Source: Pseudomonadota bacterium
Lineage (GTDB): Bacteria; Pseudomonadota; Gammaproteobacteria; Burkholderiales; Burkholderiaceae_C
Assembly: GCA_021819435.1 (NCBI GenBank)
Contig: JAKARB010000003.1
Coordinates: forward strand, 1 to 64,000
DNA length: 64,000 nt
Direction: 5' to 3'
Notes under the pieces: model-generated
Seen by the model: the letters and a program-made list of their open reading frames with translations, nothing else
What the model was told of the DNA's origin: nothing
The model's database searches: none
Program-made: the position numbers and the translations under genes
Shown: positions 22,877 through 32,831 of the stretch, one piece after another
How the letters are laid out: the number at the start of each line of letters is the position of its first letter
How positions within the stretch are numbered: the first letter of the stretch is position 1

Positions 22877-23551
22877 ATGCGGAACCACACCCCCAAGCCT
22901 TACCACCATGGCAACCTGCGCCAGGCGGTCATCGACACCGCCTTGCAACTCGCCGAAGAGTCGGGCGACGAGCGCGTCAGCCTGCGCGAGGTGGCGCGCC
23001 GCATCGGGGTGTCGTCTGGCGCGCCCTTCCGGCACTTCGCCGACCACGCGGCGTTGATGACCGCCATCGCCGAAGAGGCCACGGTGCGGCTTCGATTGAT
23101 GGTCGAGCGCGACCAGCACCAGGCACCGCCAGCCGCCATCGAACGGCTGCGCGCCATGGGCCACAGCTTCCTGGCGTGGGCGCTGCAACACCCCACTTCG
23201 TTTCGGCTCGTGTCGGCGCGGCGGCTCTACGACTTCGATGGCTCACCGGCCTTGAACGCGCACTTCCAGGCCGTTCGCGACCGCACCATCGCGCTGGTGA
23301 AACAGGCCCAGGCCGAGGGTGATCTGCACGGCAATGTGCCACCCGAACGCCTGGCCTTGATGCTGCGCGGCGCCGTCTACGGCATGGCGCGCATGCACGT
23401 GGATGGACAACTGGCGCAGTGGGGGGTGGGCACGCGCTCAGCCAGGCGTGAGCTGCAAGCCACCCTCGACGCCTTGGTGGATGGTTTGGGTGCCAGACAC
23501 ACCGCCAAAAACACCGCCAAACCCGCAGCCCGAAAGGGGCGGTCCCCATGA
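22877..23551 (+). CDS. TetR/AcrR-family transcriptional regulator
   Basis: The 224-residue protein has a TetR helix-turn-helix (VSLREVARRIGVSSGAPFRH at about residues 34-53) and a C-terminal ligand domain of the WHG type (ERLRAMGHSFLAWALQHP). It probably represses itself and the divergent membrane gene across the 122-base spacer. The ligand is unknown. Confidence 0.8.
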   Translation: MRNHTPKPYHHGNLRQAVIDTALQLAEESGDERVSLREVARRIGVSSGAPFRHFADHAALMTAIAEEATVRLRLMVERDQHQAPPAAIERLRAMGHSFLAWALQHPTSFRLVSARRLYDFDGSPALNAHFQAVRDRTIALVKQAQAEGDLHGNVPPERLALMLRGAVYGMARMHVDGQLAQWGVGTRSARRELQATLDALVDGLGARHTAKNTAKPAARKGRSP

Positions 23552-23555
23552 AAAA

Positions 23556-23583
23556 CGTCCGGCACGTTTGACCGTGCCGGACG
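23556..23583 (-). terminator. Intrinsic terminator after the lipase gene
   Basis: CGTCCGGCACG (23556-23566) pairs perfectly with CGTGCCGGACG (23573-23583). Five A precede it on the plus strand, giving a U run for minus-strand transcripts coming from the lipase gene. Confidence 0.8.
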
Positions 23584-23670
23584 CTTGATCGATCGGTGAC
23601 GCGCCGAACGCAGCCCGCCGCAGCGGAGCCTTCGCCGTGCGAAGACCCCGCACGGCATCGTCATCCGAGC

Positions 23671-24993
23671 TCAGGGCTTGTACACGATCGGCGTCAGCGG
23701 GTTGCCCGGGGCGATGCTGGCGCAGTTCTCCGGCGCGGACTTGCCGGCGAAGCGGTCGTCGATCCAGGTGATAGCCCAAGGCAGCCAGTTGATCATGGTC
23801 AGGAAGTGGCTGGAGCCCCATTCCTTGTGCTGCACGGGCACGCCCTGAGCGCAATACTGGCGCGCCAGCGTGCGGACATCGCCCGCCAGCATCACGCCGT
23901 CGCCAGCGCCCCACGTGGGCGACGGCTTGGTGCCTTCCCAAACGCCGCCCGTGCCTTGGCCGATCTGCAGCGGGATGGCGGGCGTGCCGCCGGTGCCCAT
24001 GATGACCTTGTTCACCGCCGACACGTACTCGGGGATCTTGGTGCGATCCTGGAACTCGGGCTTGACGAGGTCCTTCCAGGTCACGTTGCTGTACTGGCCG
24101 AGCACGTAGGCGATCGAGGCCTTCTGCATCTTGTTGTAGACGTCCAGGCCACGCGGGGTGAGGTACTTCTGGATGTCGATCTCATAAGAGCGCGAGACGC
24201 CGATGACCGCCATCGGCATCACACCGCCCCAGATGGGCGTGCCTTCGACGTAGGTCAGGTTGTGCTCGGGGCTCACCAGGGTGCCGCCAAAAGCCGCGCC
24301 GATCAGGTTGGGCGTGAGGTCAGGCGCGTAGGTGGGCGCCAGCTCGGCGGCCCACTCGGTGGCGATGGCGCCGCCCGAATAACCCATCAACACCACCTTG
24401 GCGTTCTTGGACAGGCCGACCTGCGGCGAGTTGAGCGCGGCGCGGATCGAATCCAGCGTGTTGTAGCCGTACTCCGGTCCGGCGGCGAAGTTGGCCTTCT
24501 GCCCTTCGGTGTCGGAGATGACGATGGTGTAGCCCTTCTTCGCATAGGTTCCGAACAGCGCCGTCTCGACCGTGATCAGCAGATCAGGCAAGCGCTGGCC
24601 GCCAGCGTAACCACGCGACGGGGCATCTTCCGGGTTCAGCGAGTCATAGAAGGACTGGTACGAAATGACCTTGTCCTTGTTCGGGCAGCCCGACTTGCAG
24701 TCGGGCGCGAAGACGGTCGTGACATTCGCCGTGGGCCGTTGCATCGCATCGGTCGAGCGGTAGACGATCTGCGTGGCCTTGACCGAGGTCTTGATGCCAG
24801 CGATGTAGGCCGAGATGGTACGCGTCTTGAGCACCGTGCCAGGCGCGATGTCGGCCAGCGGGGTGCTGTCGGTGTACTGGAAGAAGGGATCGGGCGTGGT
24901 GGTCGCGCTCGCCACGGTGGGCAGCATGAACGCGGTCACCGCGACTTGGGCCGCGGTCTGCAGCAGTTTTTGTTTGCTCAAACGGTACTTCAT
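23671..24993 (-). CDS. Secreted lipase/esterase (secretory lipase family, LIP-like)
   Basis: This 440-residue protein has a signal peptide (LLQTAAQVAVTAFMLPTVASA, likely cut before TTTPD) and an alpha/beta-hydrolase fold with the nucleophile elbow VLMGYSGGAIATEWAAEL. The arrangement fits the secretory lipase family (PF03583) best known from fungi and actinobacteria. The conserved histidine is probably in GSSHFLTMINW. The start at 24993 precedes the signal peptide with a GGAG ribosome site. It sits alone between a terminator and the mod operon. Confidence 0.75.
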   Translation of the reverse strand: MKYRLSKQKLLQTAAQVAVTAFMLPTVASATTTPDPFFQYTDSTPLADIAPGTVLKTRTISAYIAGIKTSVKATQIVYRSTDAMQRPTANVTTVFAPDCKSGCPNKDKVISYQSFYDSLNPEDAPSRGYAGGQRLPDLLITVETALFGTYAKKGYTIVISDTEGQKANFAAGPEYGYNTLDSIRAALNSPQVGLSKNAKVVLMGYSGGAIATEWAAELAPTYAPDLTPNLIGAAFGGTLVSPEHNLTYVEGTPIWGGVMPMAVIGVSRSYEIDIQKYLTPRGLDVYNKMQKASIAYVLGQYSNVTWKDLVKPEFQDRTKIPEYVSAVNKVIMGTGGTPAIPLQIGQGTGGVWEGTKPSPTWGAGDGVMLAGDVRTLARQYCAQGVPVQHKEWGSSHFLTMINWLPWAITWIDDRFAGKSAPENCASIAPGNPLTPIVYKP

Positions 24994-25103
24994 GAGGGGC
25001 TCCTGGATTCGCGTTGACGCGTGATGAGCAAGAGTGTCAGCGTCGCAAGCCCTCTCTGGGGTTGCCCAAACGGCCACGCATTTGCCACAACGGTCACCTT
25101 CCA

Positions 25104-25150
25104 GGGTTTGACCGGATGGGGCCCCACCCGATGCTCGACCGGACAAACCC
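25104..25150 (-). terminator. Long imperfect hairpin downstream of modC
   Basis: GGGTTTGACCGG (25104-25115) pairs with CCGGACAAACCC (25139-25150) with one mismatch, and the loop contains GGGGCCCC. It lies 30 bases past the modC stop and may end the mod operon. There is no U run. Confidence 0.4.
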
Positions 25151-25179
25151 GTGATGATCAGGAAATGCACCCCGATCCA

Positions 25180-26364
25180 TCAACCCCGCAACAAGGCCGC
25201 TCCCTTGATTTGCGCGTGCACGGCCAGACCGGGCTTCAGGCCCAGCGCGCTCACCGAGCGCCGCGTCAGGCGGGCCAGCAAGGCGCTGCCATCTGAGGTG
25301 CAAAGGCGCAGCATCACGCTGGCGGCGTCCTCGTCGTGCAGCGCGTCCACCGTCGCGGGCAGGATGTTGAGGATGCTGCTGTCATGGGCGCGGCTGAGCG
25401 CCACGCTCACGTCGCGCGCCAGCACCCTCACGCGCACCCGGGCACCCACCGCTTCTGTGCAACCGCCCACCCAGAGCATCGGCCCCGCATCGGCATCGGC
25501 ACCGGGTTGCCCAGGTGGCCCCAGCTGCAATCGAGCCAGGCCAGACTCGGGCTCCTGATCGACCAGGGTCGCGTGCAGGATGGCAGAGGCGTCGTCGAAG
25601 CGTGCCAAGGGGCTGTCCGGGCGAGCCATGACCTCGTCGGCCGGTCCGGCCAACTCGACGCGCCCGGCACGCATCAGCACCAGGTGATCGGCCAGCCGGG
25701 CGGCCTCGTCCAACGAATGCGTCACGTAAACGATGGGTACGCCGCTGTCGCTGAGCGTCGAAAGGTAAGGCAGCACCTCGGCCTTGCGCGCCACATCGAG
25801 CGCTGACAGCGGCTCGTCCATCAACAGCAGCGCCGGGCTGGTCAACAAGGCCCGGGCGATGGCCACACGCTGGCGCTCGCCGCCGGAGAGGCCGGCGGTG
25901 TCGCGCCCCATGAGGTGGCCGATGCCCAGCAGTTGGATGGCCTGGTCAGGCTGGATGCGACGCTGTGCAGCGGGGATCCGCCGGAACCCATAGAGCAGGT
26001 TGTCGGCCACCGAGAGGTGGGCGAACAGGCTGGCTTCCTGGAAGACCATGCCCAGGGCGCGGCGGTGGGTGGGCAGGTGCAGGCCACGCGCGTGGTCTTG
26101 CCAGGTTTCATCGCCCACGCGCACGCTGCCGGTCGCCCGTTCGAGGCCGGCCAGACAACGCAGCACGGTGGTCTTGCCGCAACCCGATGGGCCCAGCAGC
26201 ACGCTGACGCCTCGGCCCGGCAGGCGCAGGTCCACATCGAGCGTGAACCCAGGCCGGTGCATGCGCAGGCTGGCTTCGATGGACGCGGCGCCCACCTGGC
26301 GAGAGGGCGCGTTCGCGGACGGCTGTGGCCCGAGTGCGGCTGGCTGGCGATGGAAGGGCTTCAT
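25180..26364 (-). CDS. modC: Molybdate ABC transporter ATP-binding protein ModC
   Basis: The 394-residue ATPase has Walker A ([14 protein letters not shown]), signature [14 protein letters not shown] and Walker B ([12 protein letters not shown]), followed by a C-terminal TOBE/Mop domain that senses oxyanion. It powers molybdate import through ModB. A 40-residue N-terminal extension before the fold is unusual, and a later start is possible. It overlaps modB by 4 bases. Confidence 0.92.
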   Translation of the reverse strand: MKPFHRQPAALGPQPSANAPSRQVGAASIEASLRMHRPGFTLDVDLRLPGRGVSVLLGPSGCGKTTVLRCLAGLERATGSVRVGDETWQDHARGLHLPTHRRALGMVFQEASLFAHLSVADNLLYGFRRIPAAQRRIQPDQAIQLLGIGHLMGRDTAGLSGGERQRVAIARALLTSPALLLMDEPLSALDVARKAEVLPYLSTLSDSGVPIVYVTHSLDEAARLADHLVLMRAGRVELAGPADEVMARPDSPLARFDDASAILHATLVDQEPESGLARLQLGPPGQPGADADAGPMLWVGGCTEAVGARVRVRVLARDVSVALSRAHDSSILNILPATVDALHDEDAASVMLRLCTSDGSALLARLTRRSVSALGLKPGLAVHAQIKGAALLRG

Positions 26365-27071
26365 GTCGGCGCCCCGCTCAGGCCGCGCAAGGCTCGCCCA
26401 CGTTGGCCATGCAAGCCGTACAACAACCACATCACCCCGAAGCCGAAGGCCATCATGCCGCCGGCCAGCCAATGCGCCTGCGTCCATTCCTGGGCTTCGA
26501 CATGGCCGTACAGCGCGACCGACAGCACCTGCGTGCGGCCGGGGATGTTGCCGCCGATCATCAGCACCACGCCAAACTCGCCCACCGTGTGCGCGAAGCC
26601 CAGCACCGCGGCGGTCAGGAAGCCGGGGCGTGCCAGCGGCACGGCCACCGTGAGGAAACGGTCCCACGGCGAGGCGCGCAGCGTGGCGGCCACCTCCAGC
26701 GGGCGTGCGCCGATGGCCTCGAAAGCCTGTTGCAGCGGTTGCACGACGAAGGGCATGGAATGCAGCACGGACGCCACCACCAGGCCGGTGAAGGTGAAGG
26801 GCAGCAGGCCCAGGCCCAAGGCCTGCATCGCCTGCCCCACCGCGCCATGCGGCCCAAGCAGCAATAGCAGGTAAAAGCCGATGACGGTGGGCGGCAGCAC
26901 CAGCGGCAGGGCCACCACCGCGCCCACGGCGCCCTTCAGGCGTGAACGCGTGTGCGCCAGCCACCACGCGATGGGCGTGCCCACCAGCAGCAGCAACACG
27001 GTGGTCAGCCCGGCGAGCTGCGCCGTCAGCTTCAGGGCCTGCGTCAAGGCCTGCCAGTCCGCCGGGTTCAC
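26361..27071 (-). CDS. modB: Molybdate ABC transporter permease ModB
   Basis: The 236-residue inner-membrane permease has five or six helices and the EAA loop ([20 protein letters not shown]). It starts at a GTG that overlaps the modA stop (GTGA), which decides the start, and its stop overlaps modC. The [17 protein letters not shown] segment is typical of ModB. Confidence 0.93.
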   Translation of the reverse strand: MNPADWQALTQALKLTAQLAGLTTVLLLLVGTPIAWWLAHTRSRLKGAVGAVVALPLVLPPTVIGFYLLLLLGPHGAVGQAMQALGLGLLPFTFTGLVVASVLHSMPFVVQPLQQAFEAIGARPLEVAATLRASPWDRFLTVAVPLARPGFLTAAVLGFAHTVGEFGVVLMIGGNIPGRTQVLSVALYGHVEAQEWTQAHWLAGGMMAFGFGVMWLLYGLHGQRGRALRGLSGAPT

Positions 27072-27889
27072 AGGCCGTAGCCCCAGGCCTGGATCACCGC
27101 CTTCGCGGCATCGGATTGCAGGTACTTCAACAGCGCCTGCGCGGCGGCCTGGTTGGCCCCCGTGCTGAGCAGCACCGCGTTCTGGCGGATGGGCGTGTAG
27201 AGCGCCTGCGGCACCTGCCACCACGAGCCCACCGCCGGCTTGCCGGGGATGGCCACCTGCGACAAGGCCACAAAACCAAGCTCGGCGTTGCCCGTGGCCA
27301 CGAACTGCTGCGCCTGGGCGATGTTGTCGGCTTGCACGATCTTGGGGGCGAGCGCATCGTGAACACCGAGCTTCTTGAGCACCTCCAGGCCGGCTGCGCC
27401 ATAAGGCGCCAGCTTGGGGTTGGCGATGGACAGGTGTTCGAACTGGCCCTTCTTGAGCACCTCGCCCTGGGCGTCGACAAAGCCTGGCTTGGCGCTCCAC
27501 AGCACCAGCTTGCCCACTGCATAGGTGAAGGAGCTGCCTTTGACGGCCAGCCCTTCTTCGATGAGCTTGGCGGGGGTTTCGTCGTCTGCGGCGATCAGCA
27601 CGGCGAAAGGTGCGCCATTGCGGATCTGCGCGTGGAACTTGCCCGTCGACCCCGTGGACACGACGGCCTGGTGGCCAGTGGCCGCCGTGAAGCCCGCCGC
27701 GATCTGCTGGAAGGGGCCCGCGAAGTTGGCCGCCACCGCGACCTGGACCTCGTCGGCATGCGCGGGGGCCATGCCGAGCAAGGCGAGCGCGCAGCACGAC
27801 AAGAGGTGGCGAGCAAGCTTGGGCAGGCCCGTGACCGGGCGCGCGTGGCCAGACACAACCGGGGACGAGGGAGAAGGCATGCGGAACAT
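27068..27889 (-). CDS. modA: Molybdate-binding periplasmic protein ModA
   Basis: This 273-residue protein has a signal peptide ([18 protein letters not shown], cut before [11 protein letters not shown]). The mature part has the ModA opening [18 protein letters not shown] and the oxyanion-binding [12 protein letters not shown]. It captures molybdate for ModBC, feeding Mo to nitrogenase. It lies 42 bases after modE, so modEABC is probably one operon. Confidence 0.93.
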   Translation of the reverse strand: MFRMPSPSSPVVSGHARPVTGLPKLARHLLSCCALALLGMAPAHADEVQVAVAANFAGPFQQIAAGFTAATGHQAVVSTGSTGKFHAQIRNGAPFAVLIAADDETPAKLIEEGLAVKGSSFTYAVGKLVLWSAKPGFVDAQGEVLKKGQFEHLSIANPKLAPYGAAGLEVLKKLGVHDALAPKIVQADNIAQAQQFVATGNAELGFVALSQVAIPGKPAVGSWWQVPQALYTPIRQNAVLLSTGANQAAAQALLKYLQSDAAKAVIQAWGYGL

Positions 27890-27931
27890 GGCAAAGCTCC
27901 TTTTCAGCTTTTCAAAAAAGTGCTGGGCCGT

Positions 27932-28798
27932 TCAACCGAGCACGGAGAGGATGACGCTGGATGACTTGAACAGGGCGCACGCGCGGTCGCCTTCTTTCAG
28001 GCCCATCTGGCGCACGGATTCGGCGGTGACCACGGCCGTGACCGATTTGCCGCCGCCGAGGCTCACGGTGACTTCGCTGTTGACGGCGCCCTCCACCACG
28101 CGGTCGACCGCGCCCCACAGGTGGTTGCGCGCGCTGGTGCGCAAGTTGGTGTCGGTCATCAGCAGCACGGACGACGCCTTGATCAGCGCCACCACCTCCA
28201 TGCCCATGCGCAGGCCGAGCTGTTCGGCGGATTCGCGGGTGATGACGGCGACCAGCTCGTGCTGGCCATCGAGGCGCAGGTAGACCTCGAAGTTGACAGG
28301 CCCCTCCTTCATGCCAGAGACGGTGCAGGCCAACTGGTTGCGCGCGCTGGTGCGCATGCCCATGCGCCTGAGCAAACGCTGGAAGGCGCGGATGCTGCCG
28401 CCATCGACTTCGTCCCAGGCCTCGGTGAGCCGCTCCAACGCGAGCTGGTATTCCGACTCGACGGCCCGAAACAGCGCCACGACCTTGCGCCCGTGCTCGG
28501 TGAGTTCCGTTCCCCCACCGTGGCGCCCGCCTGACACCCGGGTGACCAGGGGCTCCTCGGACAGGTTGTTCATGGCTTCGACCGCGTCCCACGCCGCCTT
28601 GTAAGACAAGGGCACGTGCTTGGCGGCCTGCGAGATCGAGCCATGCTGGTCGATCGCCTCCAGCAGCCGGATGCGGGTGTCGCCCAGGAAGGTGCCGATG
28701 TCGGTCGTCACCTCCAGCCGGGGCCTCAGCTTGGGCGGGCCAGGCCGAGGCGCTTTGGCTGAATTGTTGGGTTTGGCGGGTTTGGCGTCCGTGCTCAT
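27932..28798 (-). CDS. modE: Molybdate-responsive regulator ModE
   Basis: The 288-residue protein has an N-terminal winged helix (GDTRIRLLEAIDQHGSISQA) with the LysR-like KAAWDAVEAMNNLSEEPLV. Two C-terminal Mop domains bind molybdate (MRTSARNQL... and LRTSARNHL...). With molybdate bound, ModE represses mod genes and can control Mo-dependent genes. A Mo-box lies in the spacer to the divergent mop gene. Confidence 0.93.
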   Translation of the reverse strand: MSTDAKPAKPNNSAKAPRPGPPKLRPRLEVTTDIGTFLGDTRIRLLEAIDQHGSISQAAKHVPLSYKAAWDAVEAMNNLSEEPLVTRVSGGRHGGGTELTEHGRKVVALFRAVESEYQLALERLTEAWDEVDGGSIRAFQRLLRRMGMRTSARNQLACTVSGMKEGPVNFEVYLRLDGQHELVAVITRESAEQLGLRMGMEVVALIKASSVLLMTDTNLRTSARNHLWGAVDRVVEGAVNSEVTVSLGGGKSVTAVVTAESVRQMGLKEGDRACALFKSSSVILSVLG

Positions 28799-28882
28799 GT
28801 TCACGCTGATGTTCGTTTTGGCCCAGCGGCCCGCTCGGTCATGTCTGGCGGATGCCAGACGGGAGGACCTAGACTGTTTATG

Positions 28883-28906
28883 CTCTATGTACGCAAGGAT
28901 ATAACG
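28883..28906. promoter_or_regulatory. Mo-box (ModE binding site)
   Basis: CTCTATGTA-N6-GATATAACG matches the Rhodobacter-type Mo-box pattern CGNTATATA-N6-TATATAACG at 15 of 17 fixed positions. It sits in the 136-base spacer between divergent modE and mop and probably serves both. Confidence 0.6.
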
Positions 28907-28934
28907 CAACCTTCGTGCCCAACCTTCGGAGTTC

Positions 28935-29366
28935 ATGATGCAAGTCAGCGCACGCAACACCTTCACCGGCCAAGTCCAGTCTGTTTCGGACGGCGCCGTC
29001 AACAGCGAGGTCACCCTTGCCCTGCCGGGGGGTGACCTGCTCGTGGCGGTGGTCACCCGGGGCAGCGTGCAGTCCCTCGGCCTGGCGCCGGGCAAGCAGG
29101 CCGTGGCCTTGGTCAAGGCGCCCTGGGTGGTGCTGGCCACCCGCGCATGCGGCCTGAAGTTCAGCGCCCGCAATCAACTGGCCGGCAAGGTCAGTCAGGT
29201 CGACAAGGGCGCGGTCAACAGCGAGGTCACATTGGTCCTGCCTGGTGGCAGCGCCGTTCATGCCGTGGTCACCAACGAGGCGGTTCGCGAACTGGATCTC
29301 CAGCCTGGCAGCGAGGCCATCGCCGTCATCAAGGCCAGCCACGTCATCCTGGCGGTTCCGGCTTGA
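28935..29366 (+). CDS. mop: Molbindin (Mop), two-domain molybdate-binding protein
   Basis: The 143-residue protein is two Mop/TOBE domains in tandem (VSARNTFTGQVQSVSDGAVN and FSARNQLAGKVSQVDKGAVN). It binds and stores molybdate in the cytoplasm, as known for molbindins of Azotobacter and Clostridium. It is divergent from modE with a Mo-box between. Confidence 0.9.
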   Translation: MMQVSARNTFTGQVQSVSDGAVNSEVTLALPGGDLLVAVVTRGSVQSLGLAPGKQAVALVKAPWVVLATRACGLKFSARNQLAGKVSQVDKGAVNSEVTLVLPGGSAVHAVVTNEAVRELDLQPGSEAIAVIKASHVILAVPA

Positions 29367-29411
29367 ACGGGCCTGCCCGGGCGGGACTTGAAAGGCCGCC
29401 ATGTGCCCTCC

Positions 29412-29789
29412 TCAGCGGGGCATGCGCTCGCTGAAGGTGTGGAACTCATAGGCCGTGCGGCCGTTGGGCGCCAGCGAGATCACGCGGTGGATGAGCCACC
29501 GGCCGTCGCGCAGGCGCCAGGCCGTCAGGTCTTCGCGATGGGTGTCGCCCACGGGGAAACGGTGGCGGCAGAAGCAGGGCTGGTCTTCTTCGTCGAAACC
29601 CAGCCAGCGCTCGGCGCCGACGTTCGCGTCGCGGTTCACCTCGATCCAGATCGGGCCGATGGCCAGGTGCCGCCAGGCCGGCGCGAGCCTCAGGTCCCAA
29701 GCGACGTCACCGCCCAGGTGGTTGCTCCGCTTGGATCGCCTGACCCGGCCATCGTTGTATTCACTGATATACAGCGGTCCTCGCGACAT
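29412..29789 (-). CDS. Hypothetical protein between mop and fdxB
   Basis: The 125-residue soluble protein is rich in Trp and Arg (AWDLRLAPAWRHLAIGPIWI; TAWRLRDGRWLIHRVISLAP). I recognise no family and see no signal or membrane segment. It lies on the minus strand 120 bases past the fdxB stop and may be the last gene of the nifE operon. The frame is well formed and has the same base composition as its neighbours. Confidence 0.55.
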   Translation of the reverse strand: MSRGPLYISEYNDGRVRRSKRSNHLGGDVAWDLRLAPAWRHLAIGPIWIEVNRDANVGAERWLGFDEEDQPCFCRHRFPVGDTHREDLTAWRLRDGRWLIHRVISLAPNGRTAYEFHTFSERMPR

Positions 29790-29909
29790 GCGGCCTCCGT
29801 TTCATCGAAGGTGGAGCCGGCCCGCTTTGGCGAACCGGCTTCCATGTGGGTGTGGGACGGGCGAACCGATCGCCCGGGTGTTCAAGCGTTCAGGCCATCA
29901 GGACTGCGT

Positions 29910-30215
29910 TCAGGCGCTGGCCGGTGCGTGCGTGTAGCACTTCTTGGGGCAGATGCGCGAGCACGCCGTGCAGCCAATGCACATCTCCTGGTGGGCGATG
30001 GTCATGACCTTCTTTTCATACTCGTCGTCATCGTCCTCGTCGCCAGCCAGGGCAACGTGTTCGCCGTCCTCGTTGAGGCCGACCAACTCAAGCACGCCGC
30101 GTGGGCAGACCTTGAAGCAACGGCCGCAGCCGATGCAGGTGTCTTCGTTGATCTGCTGCACGAAGCGCGGCTCCCAGCTTTCGCCGCTGGGCAGGGTCAC
30201 GGTGAAGTGGCTCAT
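29910..30215 (-). CDS. fdxB: Nif-specific ferredoxin III (FdxB), 2x[4Fe-4S]
   Basis: This ferredoxin of about 101 residues has two clusters: CIGCGRCFKVCPRG near residue 28 and CIGCTACSRICPKKC near residue 80, with a long acidic insert (DEDDDDEYEKK) between them. This is the nif-specific ferredoxin III layout. It probably donates electrons in FeMo-co synthesis or to nitrogenase. The start MSHFTVTL is preferred for its strong GGAGG site. It closes the nifE-N-X cluster. Confidence 0.9.
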   Translation of the reverse strand: MSHFTVTLPSGESWEPRFVQQINEDTCIGCGRCFKVCPRGVLELVGLNEDGEHVALAGDEDDDDEYEKKVMTIAHQEMCIGCTACSRICPKKCYTHAPASA

Positions 30216-30229
30216 GGTGCCCTCCTCCC

Positions 30230-30427
30230 TCAACCCGCGGCCGCCGCGGCAGCGGCCTGGCGGGCGGCCATCAGCGCGGCGTGGGTGTCGTGGCAGCGCT
30301 GCGCCACCTCCAGGATCTTCTCCCAGTTGGTGGGCAGTTCTTCGGAGAGGTCGTGCAGGTCCATCTTGGCCTGAGTGGCCTGGGCGTTCAGCTTCTTGAG
30401 CTGGGCCTTGCGTTCATCGGCGTCCAT
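30230..30427 (-). CDS. CCE_0567-like small metalloprotein (Rop-like helical)
   Basis: This 65-residue two-helix protein reads MDADERKAQLKKLNAQATQA and has WEKILEVAQRCHDTHAAL in the second helix. It matches the small nif-linked family typified by Cyanothece CCE_0567, a helical hairpin proposed to bind metal. The tail is poly-Ala. It lies between the NifX-associated gene and fdxB, its usual place. Confidence 0.75.
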   Translation of the reverse strand: MDADERKAQLKKLNAQATQAKMDLHDLSEELPTNWEKILEVAQRCHDTHAALMAARQAAAAAAAG

Positions 30428-30493
30428 GGTGGGGTCTCTTGCATGCGTCGTTCGGGGTCGGGTGCCTTGTCTGGCACCGCTTCAGGTTGCGCT

Positions 30494-30994
30494 TCAGGCG
30501 CCGTACTGCGCCACGGCCGGGTAGTCGCGAACCATCGCAACGCCGTCGGTGACGAACTTGCCGCCTTGCTCGGCCAGCTTCGCCAGCGAGGCGAAGCCGA
30601 AGCGGTGCACGTCGCGCAATTGCTTGTTGACCACGACCAGGCGGCCCGCGAGCAGCACGATGCGGCCGAAGCCTTCGTGGCTCATCTTCATCATGGGCGT
30701 GACCATCTGACCGGTCTCACGCTCGATGGCCACGCCGATGGCGTTGTAGAACAGCTCCAGCCGCCAGAGGATCTCCGGATCGGGGTCGCCGATGATGGGG
30801 ATCTCGCGGCGTTGCTCAGCCGTGAGGATGTAGGGGTCGAGCAGCTTGCGGTCGGACTTGCCGTCCCAGGTGCCATGGGTGTCTTGCGCGCGCAGCATCT
30901 TCACGAGTTCGCGCACGAAGGGGGACGCCATCAGCGTGGCTTCGTCGGCATCGGGCGCGGCGGGGGTGGCCGGGGCCACGGCTTCAACGGTCAT
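30494..30994 (-). CDS. NifX-associated nitrogen fixation protein (DUF269)
   Basis: The 166-residue protein has the DUF269 core [19 protein letters not shown] and [20 protein letters not shown]. It is always found after nifX, and its exact role in FeMo-co synthesis is unknown. The start at 30994 overlaps the nifX end by 11 bases, and a longer non-ATG start is less likely. Confidence 0.9.
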   Translation of the reverse strand: MTVEAVAPATPAAPDADEATLMASPFVRELVKMLRAQDTHGTWDGKSDRKLLDPYILTAEQRREIPIIGDPDPEILWRLELFYNAIGVAIERETGQMVTPMMKMSHEGFGRIVLLAGRLVVVNKQLRDVHRFGFASLAKLAEQGGKFVTDGVAMVRDYPAVAQYGA

Positions 30995-31403
30995 GGTGAG
31001 CCTCGTCTTCGTCTTCAAAGGTGGGGGTCGCGGCCTGGCCCTTGAGCAAGGCCTTGCGCAACCAGGGAGGTGGGGTGCCCTTGAGCACCTCCTGCAGCTT
31101 GTCCAGGATGTCCAGGATGGGTTCGGGCTGGGCCACCTTGATGGGGTGGATCTTCACGGCCACCACGCGCGCGGCGGCCGATCCGCCGATGGCGGCCACG
31201 TAGAGGATGGCGCAGTCGTGGATGGCGGCGAGCTTGGGGGCCAGCTTGTCTTCGTCGCCGTCTTCTTCGAGCTTGCCGCCGAACTCGAAGTTCTCCACGA
31301 AGTGGTAGCCCTCGGGCGTGACTTCGTAGACCGAGATGTTCTTGGCCCAGCCGAAGTGGGCGTCGACGCGCTGGCGGTCCTGGGTGCTGAAGGCCACTTT
31401 CAT
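30984..31403 (-). CDS. nifX: FeMo-co carrier NifX
   Basis: The 139-residue NifX carries NifB-co or VK-cluster between NifB and NifEN. It opens [20 protein letters not shown], the dinitrogenase iron-molybdenum cofactor-binding fold, and its ATG overlaps the nifN stop. A C-terminal extension rich in acidic residues is present. Confidence 0.95.
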   Translation of the reverse strand: MKVAFSTQDRQRVDAHFGWAKNISVYEVTPEGYHFVENFEFGGKLEEDGDEDKLAPKLAAIHDCAILYVAAIGGSAAARVVAVKIHPIKVAQPEPILDILDKLQEVLKGTPPPWLRKALLKGQAATPTFEDEDEAHHDR

Positions 31404-32818
31404 GGGGTGACTCCGGTGGGGGTGGAATGGGCCTGGCCGGGCTTGGCCACGCGCAGCGCGGCGTCGGACAAGGGCCAGTGGTCGGGGGTGGCGTGGGGCA
31501 GGTGGCCCAGCATCAGGTTGGCCACCTCGAACAGGAAGCCGCGCGTGCCTCGGTAACCCACCATCAGGCGGTGCGAGTTGCCGATGCGGTCGAAGATGGG
31601 GAAACCCATGCGCAGGAAGGGCTTGTTCAGCCGCTCGGCGGCCTGGCGGCCATGCGAATGCGTGATGAGCAGGTCGGCATCGGCCGCGCCTTGTTCGAGG
31701 TCTTCCAGGTCACCGATGAGCACGTGCTCAGCGGGCATCTGAGCCAGCAGCGGCGACGAGGTGGTGGTCACGCAGCGCACCAGCTCGGCGCCCATCTCGT
31801 GCAGGGTGCTGCCCGCCGCGTGCAGCAGGTCGGGCTCGGCGCCGATGGCAACCTTGAGCTTGCCGAGATGGAAGTGCGCATCCAGCATGGCGTCGAGCAA
31901 CTGGCTGCGCTGGCGGCGGATGCGCGCGGGCACCGGCTTGCCGCTGAGTTGCGACAGCAGTTGCACCAGGCGGTCGTTGCAGGCCAGGCCGGTGAGGCGG
32001 TCGAACACATGGGTGGGCACGCCGGTGAGCTGTTCGAGCAGCTCGCCCGCTTCGCGCATGTGTTCGCCGATGGCCAGCGTGGCGCGGGCTTCGCCCATGG
32101 CCGCCGCTTCGTCGAGCGTGGTGCCGCCCAGGGTGGTGCCACGCCAGTCGGCGGGGATGTGGCCGTCCAGCGAGCGCGACACATCGGGCAGGGCCGTGAC
32201 CTCGAGCCCGAAGGCATCGCACAGCTCGCGCAGCTCCTCGATGTCGGCGGGGGTGAGGTGGCAGCCGGGCAGCAGGTTCACGCGGCGTTCCACGTTGCCA
32301 TCGTCGTTGGCGCGAGCCGCGCGATCGGCCTCGTCAATGGGCTTCACCAGCGTGCGCACGAGCTCGGTCACGGCATTGGCGTAGCCGTCTTGGAAGGCGC
32401 CGATGTAATCGGGCGTGGAGACATACACGAGCGCGGTGTCGGCGAGCACCGGCTGCTTCTGCCTGACCAGCTTGAGGTAGCCGGGCACGTCGTCGCCCTT
32501 GGTCTCGGTGAGCCCCGTGGAGCAAATGGCGATGACCTTCGGGTTGGCGCGCTTGTGGATGTTGAGCAGCGCCTGCTCCAGGTTCTCGTAGCCACCGAGG
32601 ATGGTGGTGACCTCGTTCATGGCCGTGGTCTGCAGCGGGATGGCCTCTTTGAAGTGCCGCACCAGCAGCACCAGGCCGAACGAGGTGCAACCTTGCGAGC
32701 CGTGCATGACCGGCATGCAGCGGTCCAGGCCCATGAAGGCGTAGCTGGCGCCCAGGGGCTGGCTCATCTTGAGCGGGTTGACGGCGCAAGCCTTCTTCGA
32801 TTCGGTGACGGTGGCCAT
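31400..32818 (-). CDS. nifN: FeMo-co scaffold NifN
   Basis: The 472-residue beta-type subunit of the NifEN scaffold contains KACAVNPLKMSQPLGASYAF and HGSQGCTSFGLVL near the N-terminus. With NifE it matures NifB-co into FeMo-co. ATG 32818 is chosen because AAGGAG lies 10 bases upstream; the GTG at 32839 would overlap nifE. The gene is coupled to nifX. Confidence 0.96.
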   Translation of the reverse strand: MATVTESKKACAVNPLKMSQPLGASYAFMGLDRCMPVMHGSQGCTSFGLVLLVRHFKEAIPLQTTAMNEVTTILGGYENLEQALLNIHKRANPKVIAICSTGLTETKGDDVPGYLKLVRQKQPVLADTALVYVSTPDYIGAFQDGYANAVTELVRTLVKPIDEADRAARANDDGNVERRVNLLPGCHLTPADIEELRELCDAFGLEVTALPDVSRSLDGHIPADWRGTTLGGTTLDEAAAMGEARATLAIGEHMREAGELLEQLTGVPTHVFDRLTGLACNDRLVQLLSQLSGKPVPARIRRQRSQLLDAMLDAHFHLGKLKVAIGAEPDLLHAAGSTLHEMGAELVRCVTTTSSPLLAQMPAEHVLIGDLEDLEQGAADADLLITHSHGRQAAERLNKPFLRMGFPIFDRIGNSHRLMVGYRGTRGFLFEVANLMLGHLPHATPDHWPLSDAALRVAKPGQAHSTPTGVTP

Positions 32819-32831
32819 GCCTTGGGCTCCT

